Source: Clostridia bacterium (GTDB lineage: Bacteria; Bacillota; Clostridia; UMGS1810). Taken from it: a stretch of DNA of 11,819 nucleotides. The notes beneath the pieces were generated by a model. That model did no database searches and was not told the origin of the DNA. It saw nothing but the letters and a program-made list of their open reading frames with translations. A program made the translations under genes and the position numbers. This document shows positions 1-6,810 of the stretch, piece after piece (position 1 is the first letter of the stretch; the number at the start of each line of letters is the position of its first letter). The stretch covers positions 1 to 11,819 of the forward strand of contig JAEDEG010000077.1 of NCBI GenBank assembly GCA_016293435.1. Reading direction: 5' to 3'.

Positions 1-54
1 TCGCTTGAGTCTATCAAAGAAACAGAGCATGCCTTAATGTCGAAAAAATATTAA
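1..54 (+). CDS. C-terminal end of an unknown protein (partial)
   Basis: Frame 1 is open from the first base of the window and gives 17 codons ending in TAA at 52-54 (SLESIKETEHALMSKKY). The other two forward frames close early, at 35-37 and at 6-8. The stop lies 18 bases before the next start codon, which has its own ribosome binding site, so the two genes are probably in one operon. Too little is visible to name the protein. Confidence 0.5.
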   Translation, partial: SLESIKETEHALMSKKY

Positions 55-72
55 ATACGGTGGTGAATTTGT

Positions 73-798
73 ATGAACAACAAACCTGAAAAAGACTGGG
101 AAAACGATACCCTGAGAATGAAGCCGGTTTCCGGTGAATATAAACCCGAACAAAGAAGCGATCAGATGCGCCGTCCGATACGTCATGCCGAAAGTTCCGA
201 GCCGGAAATCCGTCAGCGAAGTGCTTCACCTGCCGGGTACAAAAAAGATGAAAATAACAAATATATAATTGCATTAATAATTGTAATAACGGTTATTATT
301 TGTTTGTCGGTTATACTTTTGCTTATGAATGTGTTGTCAAATGACGAACAAATTCCCGAAACAGATTCCATAACAGAGGAAATGAAGGATTCGCCCGAGA
401 AGGACATTCCCGACTATAATACCGACAGCGAAATCCCTGTTAAAAAGCCCGAAGCTGATGCCAAGCCTGATGAAAAAGAGCCTGACATCAAGAATGAGGC
501 GAATGAACCTGAAAACAACAAGCATGACAACAACACAAACAATGCGGATAAAACCGATGATATGCAAGGTACAGAGCCGGAAGCTGAAAAGCCTGATAAT
601 AATAATTCATCTGCACCCGACACAAACGGCAATACAGACAAAAATGAAACAACAAACACGCTGCCTCCTACCGATAACATACAAGACGGAGGCACAACCG
701 GGGCAAATCAACCTGCTGCAGCAAACGGCAATTCGGCAGATGCGCCATCGTCTCAAAGCAGCACAAGCACTGCTGTGCCCGATCCCACAACAGAATAA
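73..798 (+). CDS. Single-pass membrane protein with acidic, Asn-rich disordered tail; function unknown
   Basis: I do not recognise this 241-residue protein. Residues 1-62 are polar and charged and include a basic patch (RRPIRH near 33-38). Residues 64-87 form one strongly hydrophobic helix (IIALIIVITVIICLSVILLL at its core). The remaining 150 or so residues are low complexity, rich in D, E, N, P, K and later S, T, G, A, with no predicted fold. Basic residues just before the helix suggest the N-terminus is inside and the long tail outside the membrane. There is no cleavable signal peptide or lipobox, and no recognisable enzyme, SPOR, LysM or sortase motif. The ATG at 73 follows GGTGGTGA (59-66). 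The gene lies 18 bases after the preceding stop and ends 7 bases before a strong hairpin, so it is the last gene of its unit. The tail resembles linkers that tether an extracellular domain, but no such domain follows. Confidence 0.75.
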   Translation: MNNKPEKDWENDTLRMKPVSGEYKPEQRSDQMRRPIRHAESSEPEIRQRSASPAGYKKDENNKYIIALIIVITVIICLSVILLLMNVLSNDEQIPETDSITEEMKDSPEKDIPDYNTDSEIPVKKPEADAKPDEKEPDIKNEANEPENNKHDNNTNNADKTDDMQGTEPEAEKPDNNNSSAPDTNGNTDKNETTNTLPPTDNIQDGGTTGANQPAAANGNSADAPSSQSSTSTAVPDPTTE

Positions 799-804
799 TA
801 TTGT

Positions 805-850
805 TAAAACAAGAGCTGTTCCCGTAAAAAGTGAAGCAGCTCTTGTTTTA
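805..850. terminator. Bidirectional intrinsic terminator
   Basis: A perfect 14-bp inverted repeat (805-818 with 837-850, arm TAAAACAAGAGCTG) flanks an 18-base loop, with A-rich and T-rich edges. It sits 7 bases after the membrane-protein gene. Because the edges are symmetric it could also stop transcripts of the convergent DUF1015 gene, which ends at 921. Confidence 0.8.
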
Positions 851-920
851 TGTATAAAAAGTATAGATAATAATTTATCGAGCTGCTTAATGCCGTAATT
901 TTTGAATCATAAACACTCTG

Positions 921-2171
921 CTATTTATAGCTTATTCTTCGAGCTTCTGTATAGAAACGCTTATCGCAGGCATCGCCCATAGAAAATGTCTTTCGGGGAA
1001 GAGCACCGTCAAGAATAACTGTTTTGAACAAATCATTTTTATTCATTGCGTCGAGCAAAATACCACAGGTTGTGCTGTTTGAAGAAAGAGTTCTTACAAC
1101 ATCTTCTCCGTGAATATAGTCTACCCTACCTCCGTTTTTGGAAATATAGTCATCGATAAAGGTCTGTACGCTGCCCACAGTGAGGTTGGCAGTGGGGGTT
1201 GTGAATGTGAGCTTTTTCTCGCCTTGTGCACAAACAAACGTAAAGCTCTGACCTCCGTTATCCCCTTCTGAGCAGAGTGAAGAAAGCTCATTATAAAACT
1301 TGTTTACATCAACATCAAATATCGCTCTGTGAATAGCTTCAAAAACAAGTGAATCGTCGTGAAGATTAACAAGCTCAACAAGAGCATACCTTGCAAGTGC
1401 AGCTGATTCGGCATCGCCTTTGGTTAATACAGAATTATAATACTCTTTGGCTGTGGCAAGCGAGTGGTTACCGTCTCCGACAGCATATACAAGAGGAGAA
1501 GCTTCGTTTACTCCATATTTTTCGTTAAAGCTGCTGATATCAGCAAAAGCAAGAAGTTCTTTTTCGAGAAAAGCCTTGTATTCTTCGTTAATAAGCCATC
1601 CGGTAATATGACCGGAATCCATCATCAAATCATAATCATACAATTTTTTAAAAGAAGCTTTGTTTGCACCGAGCGTTTCGATAACAGACCTTTTGCGGTC
1701 ATCAATCAGAAGCATTACATGAGGAAGCTCGAGGCAGGCATCAATTCTGACCTTTAATCTGGGAGGAATACGCTCAACAACAGTACCCTCGGTAGCGCGG
1801 ATGGCTGATTTTGAGCCTTTGGCATATTCGTAGTCCTCGAGATCCGCAGCACCTATTACACCGCGTCTGATTTTGCCGTTGCGCTGAACTCTCTCTATAT
1901 AAATATATGCATTTTTATATTCTTCAAAAATACCGCCTTTACAATATTCTGTCATTGTTTTGTTTATTTTTTTGATACGTTCGTCAACACCGTCGTCTTC
2001 AAGATAAATCTCGGGCAGAACGAGATGATAGGCAGAGGGGGTGCCATCTGCTAATTTTTTAACCTCTTCCCAGTAAGCCGGCTCAGATGTATACTGGTCA
2101 CAAGCAACCACACTCCATGCACTCGGATTTGCCACTTTTGGAACAAGAATGTCTGCTGAATTAAAAGTCAT
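921..2171 (-). CDS. DUF1015 family protein
   Basis: This 416-residue protein matches what I know of the DUF1015 family (PF06245) over its whole length. Visible hallmarks are an N-terminal ILVPKVANPSAWSVVACDQY stretch, a central AVGDGNHSLATAK motif at about residues 230-242, and a C-terminal LPRKTFSMGDACDKRFYTEA segment. It has no signal peptide or membrane segment, so it is probably cytoplasmic. The biochemical function of the family is not established. From memory it often sits beside serine biosynthesis genes (serA, serC) in Clostridia, but neither is present here. An upstream in-frame ATG at 2204 is rejected because it directly abuts the -10 box and would not be in the mRNA. The ATG at 2171 follows GGAGG with 7 bases of spacing. 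The gene diverges from rnr, and its 3' end faces the membrane-protein gene. Confidence 0.88.
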   Translation of the reverse strand: MTFNSADILVPKVANPSAWSVVACDQYTSEPAYWEEVKKLADGTPSAYHLVLPEIYLEDDGVDERIKKINKTMTEYCKGGIFEEYKNAYIYIERVQRNGKIRRGVIGAADLEDYEYAKGSKSAIRATEGTVVERIPPRLKVRIDACLELPHVMLLIDDRKRSVIETLGANKASFKKLYDYDLMMDSGHITGWLINEEYKAFLEKELLAFADISSFNEKYGVNEASPLVYAVGDGNHSLATAKEYYNSVLTKGDAESAALARYALVELVNLHDDSLVFEAIHRAIFDVDVNKFYNELSSLCSEGDNGGQSFTFVCAQGEKKLTFTTPTANLTVGSVQTFIDDYISKNGGRVDYIHGEDVVRTLSSNSTTCGILLDAMNKNDLFKTVILDGALPRKTFSMGDACDKRFYTEARRISYK

Positions 2172-2204
2172 ATATAATCCTCCGATTTTATAATTATAAT
2201 ACAT

Positions 2205-2232
2205 ATTATACTACAGAGAAAAATTTTTTCAA
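2205..2232 (-). promoter_or_regulatory. SigA-type promoter of the DUF1015 gene
   Basis: On the minus strand, TTGAAA (2227-2232) is followed after 16 bases by TATAAT (2205-2210). This predicts a start of transcription near 2198 and a short leader of about 27 bases before the ATG at 2171. The placement supports the downstream start codon. Confidence 0.72.
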
Positions 2233-2233
2233 G

Positions 2234-2269
2234 TAAATTTCAAAAAAATGTATCTTTTTTTGAAATTTA
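2234..2269. repeat. Perfect 15-bp inverted repeat in the divergent promoter region
   Basis: The arms 2234-2248 (TAAATTTCAAAAAAA) and 2255-2269 are exact reverse complements around a 6-base centre (TGTATC). The repeat lies between the -35 box of the DUF1015 promoter and the -10 box of the rnr promoter. Neither predicted transcript would contain it, so it is more likely a DNA operator or a structural A/T-tract element than a terminator. Confidence 0.7.
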
Positions 2270-2278
2270 TGGTATAAT
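2270..2278 (+). promoter_or_regulatory. Extended -10 promoter of the rnr-smpB-HD cluster
   Basis: TGGTATAAT is an extended -10 element (TGn plus TATAAT at 2273-2278). No good -35 box is found 16-18 bases upstream, where the palindrome lies. Transcription would start near 2285, leaving a leader of about 36 bases before the rnr ATG at 2321. Confidence 0.6.
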
Positions 2279-2320
2279 AGATGGGAATAATTATATAATA
2301 ATAGTTTTAGGCGAGGATAT

Positions 2321-4447
2321 ATGACAAAAAAAGAAAAAATTATGGCTTTTATCTCTCACAAAGATTATAAGCCGATGAACGTAAGAGAAATAATGTGTGT
2401 ATTATCAGTTCCGAAGCAGGAAAAAGAAAAGCTTGCACTTATACTGGACGAGCTTGAGGCTGAGGGAATTGTATACAAAAATACAAAAAACAGATATGCG
2501 GCGATAGCTGATACCGGATTTATAAAAGGTATATTTTACAGCAAGCCAAAAGGATACGGGTTTGTTATAACGGATGATGACAACAAATTTTTTATTAATC
2601 CGTCGGCAACAAAGGGAGCTTACAACAAAGATTCGGTGCTGATTAAAATAACAAGGAAATTTGAAAAAAGTGATGACCGCTGCAGCGAAGCCTCTATAAT
2701 AAAAGTCCTCTCACACAGCAGCAACAGCATAGTGGGGTTATTCAAAAAAGAGAGAAACTTCGGTTTTGTCATTCCCGACAACAAAACCTTTGGAAGTGAT
2801 ATTTATATATCTAAAAAAAATTCTGAAAATATCATGAATGGTCAAAAGGTTGTTGTTAAAATAATAAAATGGCCGGAGGGTGATAAAAATCCGGAGGGAG
2901 CTATTGAGGAGATTATAGGATTTCCGGATGAAAAGGGCGTTGATATAAAGTCTGTAATACATGAATACGGATTACCGGAAAAATTTTCAGAAAAAGCGGA
3001 GCTTTCTGCGCTCTCATTTGGAGACAAGGTATATACCGAACAGCTTGACGGGAGAGAGGATTTCAGAAAACATCTTATTTTCACAATTGACGGGGATGAT
3101 TCAAAAGATTTTGATGATGCAGTTGAAATAGAAAGAACAAAGGAGGGATTCAGACTTGGTGTCCATATTGCGGATGTCTCCTATTATGTGGCTGAAAATT
3201 CGGTTCTTGATATCGAAGCACGCAAGAGAGGGACAAGCGTATATTTTCCAAATTGTGTGATCCCTATGCTTCCTAAAAGACTGTCGAACGGAATATGCAG
3301 TTTAAATCCTAATGAGGACAGGCTTACTTTGTCGGTAATTATGGAATTTGATTCAGACGGAACAATGACCAATCACAAAATTTGCGAGAGTGTTATATGT
3401 TCAAAATATCGGATGACATACAATAAAGTGAGCGATATTTTGGATGGAAACGAAAATCTGATATCAGAATATGCCGAAATATACGATTCGATTACAATAA
3501 TGCATGAGCTTAGCAGTATTTTAAGAGAGCGAAGAATGGCCAAGGGGAGCATAGATTTTGACTTTCCCGAAGTGAAGGTAAAGCTTGACGAAAACGGGAA
3601 AGCGATAGATGTGTATAAATATCACTCTACAGCAGCGCACAAAATTATTGAAGAATTTATGCTTGCGGCAAATGTGTGTGTTGCACAGCAGATGTTCTGG
3701 AGCGAAATTCCTTTTGTATATCGCATTCACGAAAAACCTTCACCTGAGAAAACAGCCGAATTTGTAAGGTTTATTTCAAGATTTGGCTTTCATCTTAAAG
3801 GAAGCAGAGATAATCCACATTCGGGTGCGTTTGCAGAAGTGCTCAAGCAAATCAAAGGTACAGATAAAGAGCTTATTATCAGCAAGCTGATGCTTAGATC
3901 TTTGATGAAGGCAAAATACAGCGATGAAAATATGGGACATTTTGGATTGTCATTCCCCTATTACTGCCACTTTACATCTCCGATACGAAGGTATCCGGAT
4001 TTGGTTATACACCGAATAATCAAAGAGCACCTCAAATACGGAATTGCGGACAACAGATACAGATTTTTGAAATCGTTTGCTGCAAAAGCTGCAAAAACCT
4101 CAAGCGAAGCAGAGATAAGAGCAATGGAAGCAGAGCGAGATGCAGATGACATGAAAAAAGCCGAATTTATGTCGCAGCACATTGGAAAGACCTTTCACAC
4201 AACCATAACCTCGGTTACATCTTTTGGCATTTTTTGTCAGACAGATTTCGGAATTGAAGGGTTAATATCAATGGTTGATCTTGATGATGATTATTATGAA
4301 TTTGACGAAAAAACACTGACACTTGTTGGAAAGCACACACAAAAAACATATTCAATCGGAGATGAGCTTGACATATGTGTTAAACGTGCAGACCCAACAG
4401 AGCGTGAAATTGACTTTGTTATAGAAAGCGGTGAAGATAATGGGTGA
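2321..4447 (+). CDS. rnr: Ribonuclease R (3'-5' exoribonuclease)
   Basis: RNase R degrades structured RNA from the 3' end and removes mRNA released by tmRNA rescue. The 708 residues show the expected order of domains: an N-terminal winged-helix region (about 1-62), two cold-shock/OB-like stretches (KPKGYGFVI near 75-83 and RNFGFVIPD near 145-153), the RNB catalytic domain, and a C-terminal S1 domain (about 625-703, with SVTSFGIFCQTDFGIEGLIS). The metal-binding aspartates lie in TIDGDDSKDFDDAV (D257, D263, D265, D266). The protein ends soon after the S1 domain and lacks the long lysine-rich tail of many homologues, which makes it shorter than the B. subtilis and E. coli enzymes. The start ATG follows AGGCGAGG. 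The stop overlaps the smpB start by 8 bases, the usual rnr-smpB arrangement and a sign of translational coupling. Confidence 0.96.
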   Translation: MTKKEKIMAFISHKDYKPMNVREIMCVLSVPKQEKEKLALILDELEAEGIVYKNTKNRYAAIADTGFIKGIFYSKPKGYGFVITDDDNKFFINPSATKGAYNKDSVLIKITRKFEKSDDRCSEASIIKVLSHSSNSIVGLFKKERNFGFVIPDNKTFGSDIYISKKNSENIMNGQKVVVKIIKWPEGDKNPEGAIEEIIGFPDEKGVDIKSVIHEYGLPEKFSEKAELSALSFGDKVYTEQLDGREDFRKHLIFTIDGDDSKDFDDAVEIERTKEGFRLGVHIADVSYYVAENSVLDIEARKRGTSVYFPNCVIPMLPKRLSNGICSLNPNEDRLTLSVIMEFDSDGTMTNHKICESVICSKYRMTYNKVSDILDGNENLISEYAEIYDSITIMHELSSILRERRMAKGSIDFDFPEVKVKLDENGKAIDVYKYHSTAAHKIIEEFMLAANVCVAQQMFWSEIPFVYRIHEKPSPEKTAEFVRFISRFGFHLKGSRDNPHSGAFAEVLKQIKGTDKELIISKLMLRSLMKAKYSDENMGHFGLSFPYYCHFTSPIRRYPDLVIHRIIKEHLKYGIADNRYRFLKSFAAKAAKTSSEAEIRAMEAERDADDMKKAEFMSQHIGKTFHTTITSVTSFGIFCQTDFGIEGLISMVDLDDDYYEFDEKTLTLVGKHTQKTYSIGDELDICVKRADPTEREIDFVIESGEDNG

Positions 4448-4901
4448 AAATATAAAGGTTATATCACAAAACAAAAAAGCGTATCATGATTATTTTATTG
4501 AAGAAAAATACGAATGCGGCATAGAGCTTGCCGGAACAGAGGTTAAATCTCTCAGACTCGGTCAGGTGAATATCAAGGATTCGTATGCAACAATTGACAA
4601 CGGCGAAGTTTGGCTCAAAGGTATGCATATAAGCCCCTATGAAAAAGGGAACATCTTTAACAGAGACCCTCTCAGAGTGCGAAGACTTTTGATTCACAAA
4701 TTTGAGATCAGAAAGCTTATCGGAAAAATAAAAGAGCAGGGTTATTCCCTTGTACCGACTCAGGTTTATTTTAAGGGGCAGCGCATAAAAGTGGAGCTTG
4801 GTCTTGCGCGAGGCAAGAAAAACTATGATAAAAGACAAGCAATTGCCGCAAACAGTGCCAAAAGAGAAATGGAACGAAAAATCAAGGAATATAACAAATA
4901 A
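4440..4901 (+). CDS. smpB: SsrA-binding protein SmpB
   Basis: SmpB binds tmRNA and delivers it to stalled ribosomes for trans-translation. The 153-residue product follows the family closely: KKAYHDYFIEEKYECGIEL near the N-terminus, then GTEVKSLR, NIKDSYA, HISPYE, DPLRVRRLL and LGLARGKKNYDKR, ending in a lysine- and arginine-rich tail that enters the decoding centre. Length is normal. I chose the ATG at 4440, preceded by GGTGA with 5 bases of spacing. An in-frame GTG at 4431 would add only three residues and cannot be excluded. The first 8 bases (ATGGGTGA) overlap the end of rnr. The tmRNA gene itself, often next to smpB, is not found in this window. Confidence 0.96.
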   Translation: MGENIKVISQNKKAYHDYFIEEKYECGIELAGTEVKSLRLGQVNIKDSYATIDNGEVWLKGMHISPYEKGNIFNRDPLRVRRLLIHKFEIRKLIGKIKEQGYSLVPTQVYFKGQRIKVELGLARGKKNYDKRQAIAANSAKREMERKIKEYNK

Positions 4902-4929
4902 TGTAACATATTTAAAGAAAGGATTTATT

Positions 4930-5517
4930 ATGAGCAAAGAAAAATTTGTGGATATATATAACACATATATAAAAATAGAAGGTGCAGACAAGCTGCTTGC
5001 TTATCTTTCGGACAGTTCGGATTTTTTCACTGCTCCGGCAAGCGCACGATTTCATTCGAGTCATACCGGAGGTTTGTGTCAGCACAGTCTCAATGTATAT
5101 GAATGTCTTAAGGATTATATGAGTAGAGAAAGAGTTAAAAATACATACAATCTTTATGCATCGGAGGAAACCATTGTGATTGTTTCACTTCTTCATGACG
5201 TATGTAAAATAAACACATACAAGCCATCCACAAGAAACGTTAAGGATTCGTCGGGCATATGGCATCAGGTGCCCACTTTTTCGTATGACGATAAACTGCC
5301 TTACGGACACGGGGAAAAATCAGTCTACATTATCTCGGGATATATGAAGCTCACAAGAGAAGAAGCATTTGCAATAAGATATCATATGGGTTTTTCGGGT
5401 AATGAGGACAAGGGCAATGTCGGTTCTGCATTTGAAATGTTCCCGCTGGCTTTTGCACTTTCTACAGCCGATATGGAGGCAACATATTTTATGGAGCCCG
5501 TTGAGCCTGTTGTATAA
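4930..5517 (+). CDS. HD-domain phosphohydrolase, YhaM-like pattern
   Basis: This 195-residue protein is a stand-alone HD-superfamily metal-dependent phosphohydrolase. Candidate ligands appear in order: H52 in GGLCQHSLNVYE, H89-D90 in SLLHDVCKI, H127 in YGHGEKS, H152 in IRYHMGF, and D181 in ALSTADMEA. This H...HD...H...H...D arrangement resembles the HD domain of YhaM/CBF1 3'-5' exoribonucleases, but the N-terminal OB-fold of YhaM is missing. There is no signal peptide or membrane segment. The open frame extends upstream into smpB, but the ATG at 4930 has AAAGGA 6 bases before it and is the natural start. It lies 28 bases after smpB with no terminator between, so it is probably cotranscribed with rnr and smpB. 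That fits a role in RNA or nucleotide turnover, though the substrate is unknown. Related short HD proteins are also known in phages. Confidence 0.82.
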   Translation: MSKEKFVDIYNTYIKIEGADKLLAYLSDSSDFFTAPASARFHSSHTGGLCQHSLNVYECLKDYMSRERVKNTYNLYASEETIVIVSLLHDVCKINTYKPSTRNVKDSSGIWHQVPTFSYDDKLPYGHGEKSVYIISGYMKLTREEAFAIRYHMGFSGNEDKGNVGSAFEMFPLAFALSTADMEATYFMEPVEPVV

Positions 5518-5535
5518 TTTGCTATGCCTGCCTCC

Positions 5536-5564
5536 GTATTTGGCATAAGTCTCCAAATACTTTT
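5536..5564 (+). terminator. Intrinsic terminator after the HD gene
   Basis: GTATTTGG (5536-5543) and CCAAATAC (5553-5560) form an 8-bp stem with a 9-base loop, followed directly by TTTT (5561-5564). It begins 18 bases after the stop of the HD gene, so it probably ends the rnr-smpB-HD transcript. Confidence 0.6.
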
Positions 5565-5584
5565 ACACAATTTAAATATACTAT

Positions 5585-5631
5585 AAAAATCCGCACAATC
5601 ATACAATAGACGTGTGATTATGTGGATTTTT
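5585..5631. terminator. Hairpin terminator between convergent genes
   Basis: The arms 5585-5604 and 5612-5631 are nearly complementary over 20 bases around a 7-base loop, with A5 on the left and T5 on the right. As plus-strand RNA the stem has two G-U pairs and one C-A mismatch, so it folds better on the plus strand. It is a second barrier after the HD gene and overlaps the stop codon of the convergent GIY-YIG gene (5618-5620). Confidence 0.65.
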
Positions 5632-5956
5632 GAAATGATTTAAGTTTATCCTTTTCGTACGCAAAATTTAAGTCTTGAAATTGGTCTGAATATTTTTTTA
5701 TGAGTATTTCGGGATCGGCAATCACCTCATCTTTTGATTTGCGTGAAAGCTTTTTTAAAAAAAATTCGAGCTTGGATGCGCCGGATCGGTTGTCTGTACT
5801 CCATACGGCTTCTATACAAACCGGCTTATGTGAACGTGTGTATTTTGCACCAAGGCCGCTGCATGACGTGTGCTCTTTGAAACGGCGAACAACATCTGTG
5901 GTTATTCCGACATATAAAGAATCGTCTTCACATCTTAATACGTAAACAAAATACAA
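5618..5956 (-). CDS. GIY-YIG nuclease domain protein (UPF0213/YhbQ-like)
   Basis: A 112-residue single-domain GIY-YIG protein. The motif pair is visible as YFVYVLRC followed by LYVGIT (Y15, G17), with R25 and H29 in VVRRFKEH, then AKYTRSHKPV, and the expected glutamate E64 before LKKLSRKSK. These match the short UPF0213/YhbQ family, proposed to act in DNA repair or nuclease functions, although the substrate is not settled. The start is a TTG at 5956, backed by AGGGAG (5965-5970) at 8 bases of spacing. An ATG at 5964 is out of frame. The ribosome binding site begins immediately after the T-tract of the ABC operon terminator, and no promoter is evident between. The gene may therefore be expressed by read-through or from a promoter inside the upstream ATPase gene. 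Confidence 0.88.
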   Translation of the reverse strand: MYFVYVLRCEDDSLYVGITTDVVRRFKEHTSCSGLGAKYTRSHKPVCIEAVWSTDNRSGASKLEFFLKKLSRKSKDEVIADPEILIKKYSDQFQDLNFAYEKDKLKSFQKST

Positions 5957-5970
5957 TATACCATCTCCCT

Positions 5971-6007
5971 AAAAAACCGGGCTGAAATATTATGACAGCC
6001 CGGTTTT
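5971..6007 (-). terminator. Intrinsic terminator of the amino acid ABC operon
   Basis: A perfect 12-bp GC-rich stem (5973-5984 with 5996-6007, arm AAAACCGGGCTG) encloses an 11-base loop. Read on the minus strand it ends in TTTTTT (5971-5976). It starts 3 bases past the ATPase stop codon. The GIY-YIG ribosome binding site follows at 5970. Confidence 0.88.
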
Positions 6008-6010
6008 GGA

Positions 6011-6799
6011 TTATTCCTTTTGACTTATTAAATTGAAAAACGCCTTTGTTCTTTCGTTTTTCGGATTATCTATTACTTCTTCGGGTGTGCCTGTTTCTGC
6101 AATTATACCGTTATCCATAAAGATTATTCGGTCTGAAACATTTCTGGCAAATCCTATTTCATGGGTTACAATTACCATGGTAATATTTTGCGTGGCAAGA
6201 TTTTTGATAACCTTAAGAATCTCGCCTGTAAGTTCGGGATCGAGCGCAGATGTGGGCTCATCAAAAAATAAAATTTTGGGCTTCAAAGCCAGCGCACGCG
6301 CAATGGAAACACGCTGCTGCTGACCGCCCGAAAGCTGGCATGGATAATTTGCAAGCTTGTCTGACAAGCCTACCTTGGCAAGAATTTCTGTGGCTTCGGC
6401 TTCAATCTGATTTATGATATCTTTTTTGTTGGCAGAATAACTATCCTTTTCTTTTGCAAGAAGCTTTGGAGCAAGAGTTACATTTTCAATAACATTATAC
6501 TGCGGAAACAGATTAAATGACTGAAATACCATGCCGAAATTAAGCTGAACTTTTCTGATTTGAGCTGATGTGATTTTCGACTTGTCTGACGCATCAAAAA
6601 TCACATTATCATCAACAGATATTCTTCCGATATCGGCTTTTTCAAGAAAGTTGATACATCTGAGAAGAGTAGTTTTGCCGCTGCCGGATGAACCGAGTAT
6701 GGAAAGTACTTCGCCTTTTTCCATTTCAAAGCCTACTCCCTTGAGAACTTCGGTTCGTCCGAATTTTTTGTGTATATTTTCTACTTTAAGTATGCTCAT
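6011..6799 (-). CDS. Polar amino acid ABC transporter, ATP-binding protein (GlnQ-like)
   Basis: The 262-residue cytoplasmic ATPase energises the importer encoded upstream on the same strand. All nucleotide-binding motifs are present: Walker A GSSGSGKT (36-43), Q-loop glutamine Q93 in VFQSFNLFP, ABC signature LSGGQ (156-160), Walker B ILFFDEP (176-182, catalytic E181), D-loop SALD (184-187) and switch histidine H213. FNLFPQYNVIENV is typical of the GlnQ/HisP group of polar amino acid transporters. Residues 112-135 carry a slightly longer, lysine-rich helical insert than many relatives. The ATG follows an AGGAGGG that overlaps the TAG stop of the permease gene, with an 11-base gap, so the two are translated from one message. 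It is the last gene of the operon before a strong terminator. Confidence 0.95.
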   Translation of the reverse strand: MSILKVENIHKKFGRTEVLKGVGFEMEKGEVLSILGSSGSGKTTLLRCINFLEKADIGRISVDDNVIFDASDKSKITSAQIRKVQLNFGMVFQSFNLFPQYNVIENVTLAPKLLAKEKDSYSANKKDIINQIEAEATEILAKVGLSDKLANYPCQLSGGQQQRVSIARALALKPKILFFDEPTSALDPELTGEILKVIKNLATQNITMVIVTHEIGFARNVSDRIIFMDNGIIAETGTPEEVIDNPKNERTKAFFNLISQKE

Positions 6800-6810
6800 T
6801 TTGTGCCCTC

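Noticed and set aside
458..898. Basic 146-residue open frame overlapping the membrane-protein gene, plus minus-strand open frames at 337-695
   Set aside because: They are shadows of the low-complexity GAA/AAC/GAT-rich tail in other frames. They lack ribosome binding sites, and the plus-strand one runs through the terminator hairpin.
2172..2204. Eleven-codon N-terminal extension of the DUF1015 protein
   Set aside because: Its ATG directly follows the -10 box TATAAT, so it would lie upstream of the transcript start. The ATG at 2171 has GGAGG at good spacing.
4798..4929. Upstream extension of the HD protein into smpB
   Set aside because: It overlaps conserved smpB coding sequence in another frame, while ATG 4930 has a strong ribosome binding site.
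4902..5620. tmRNA (ssrA) gene expected near smpB
   Set aside because: No tRNA-Ala-like ends or tag reading frame were seen. The stretch is occupied by the HD gene and two terminator-like hairpins.
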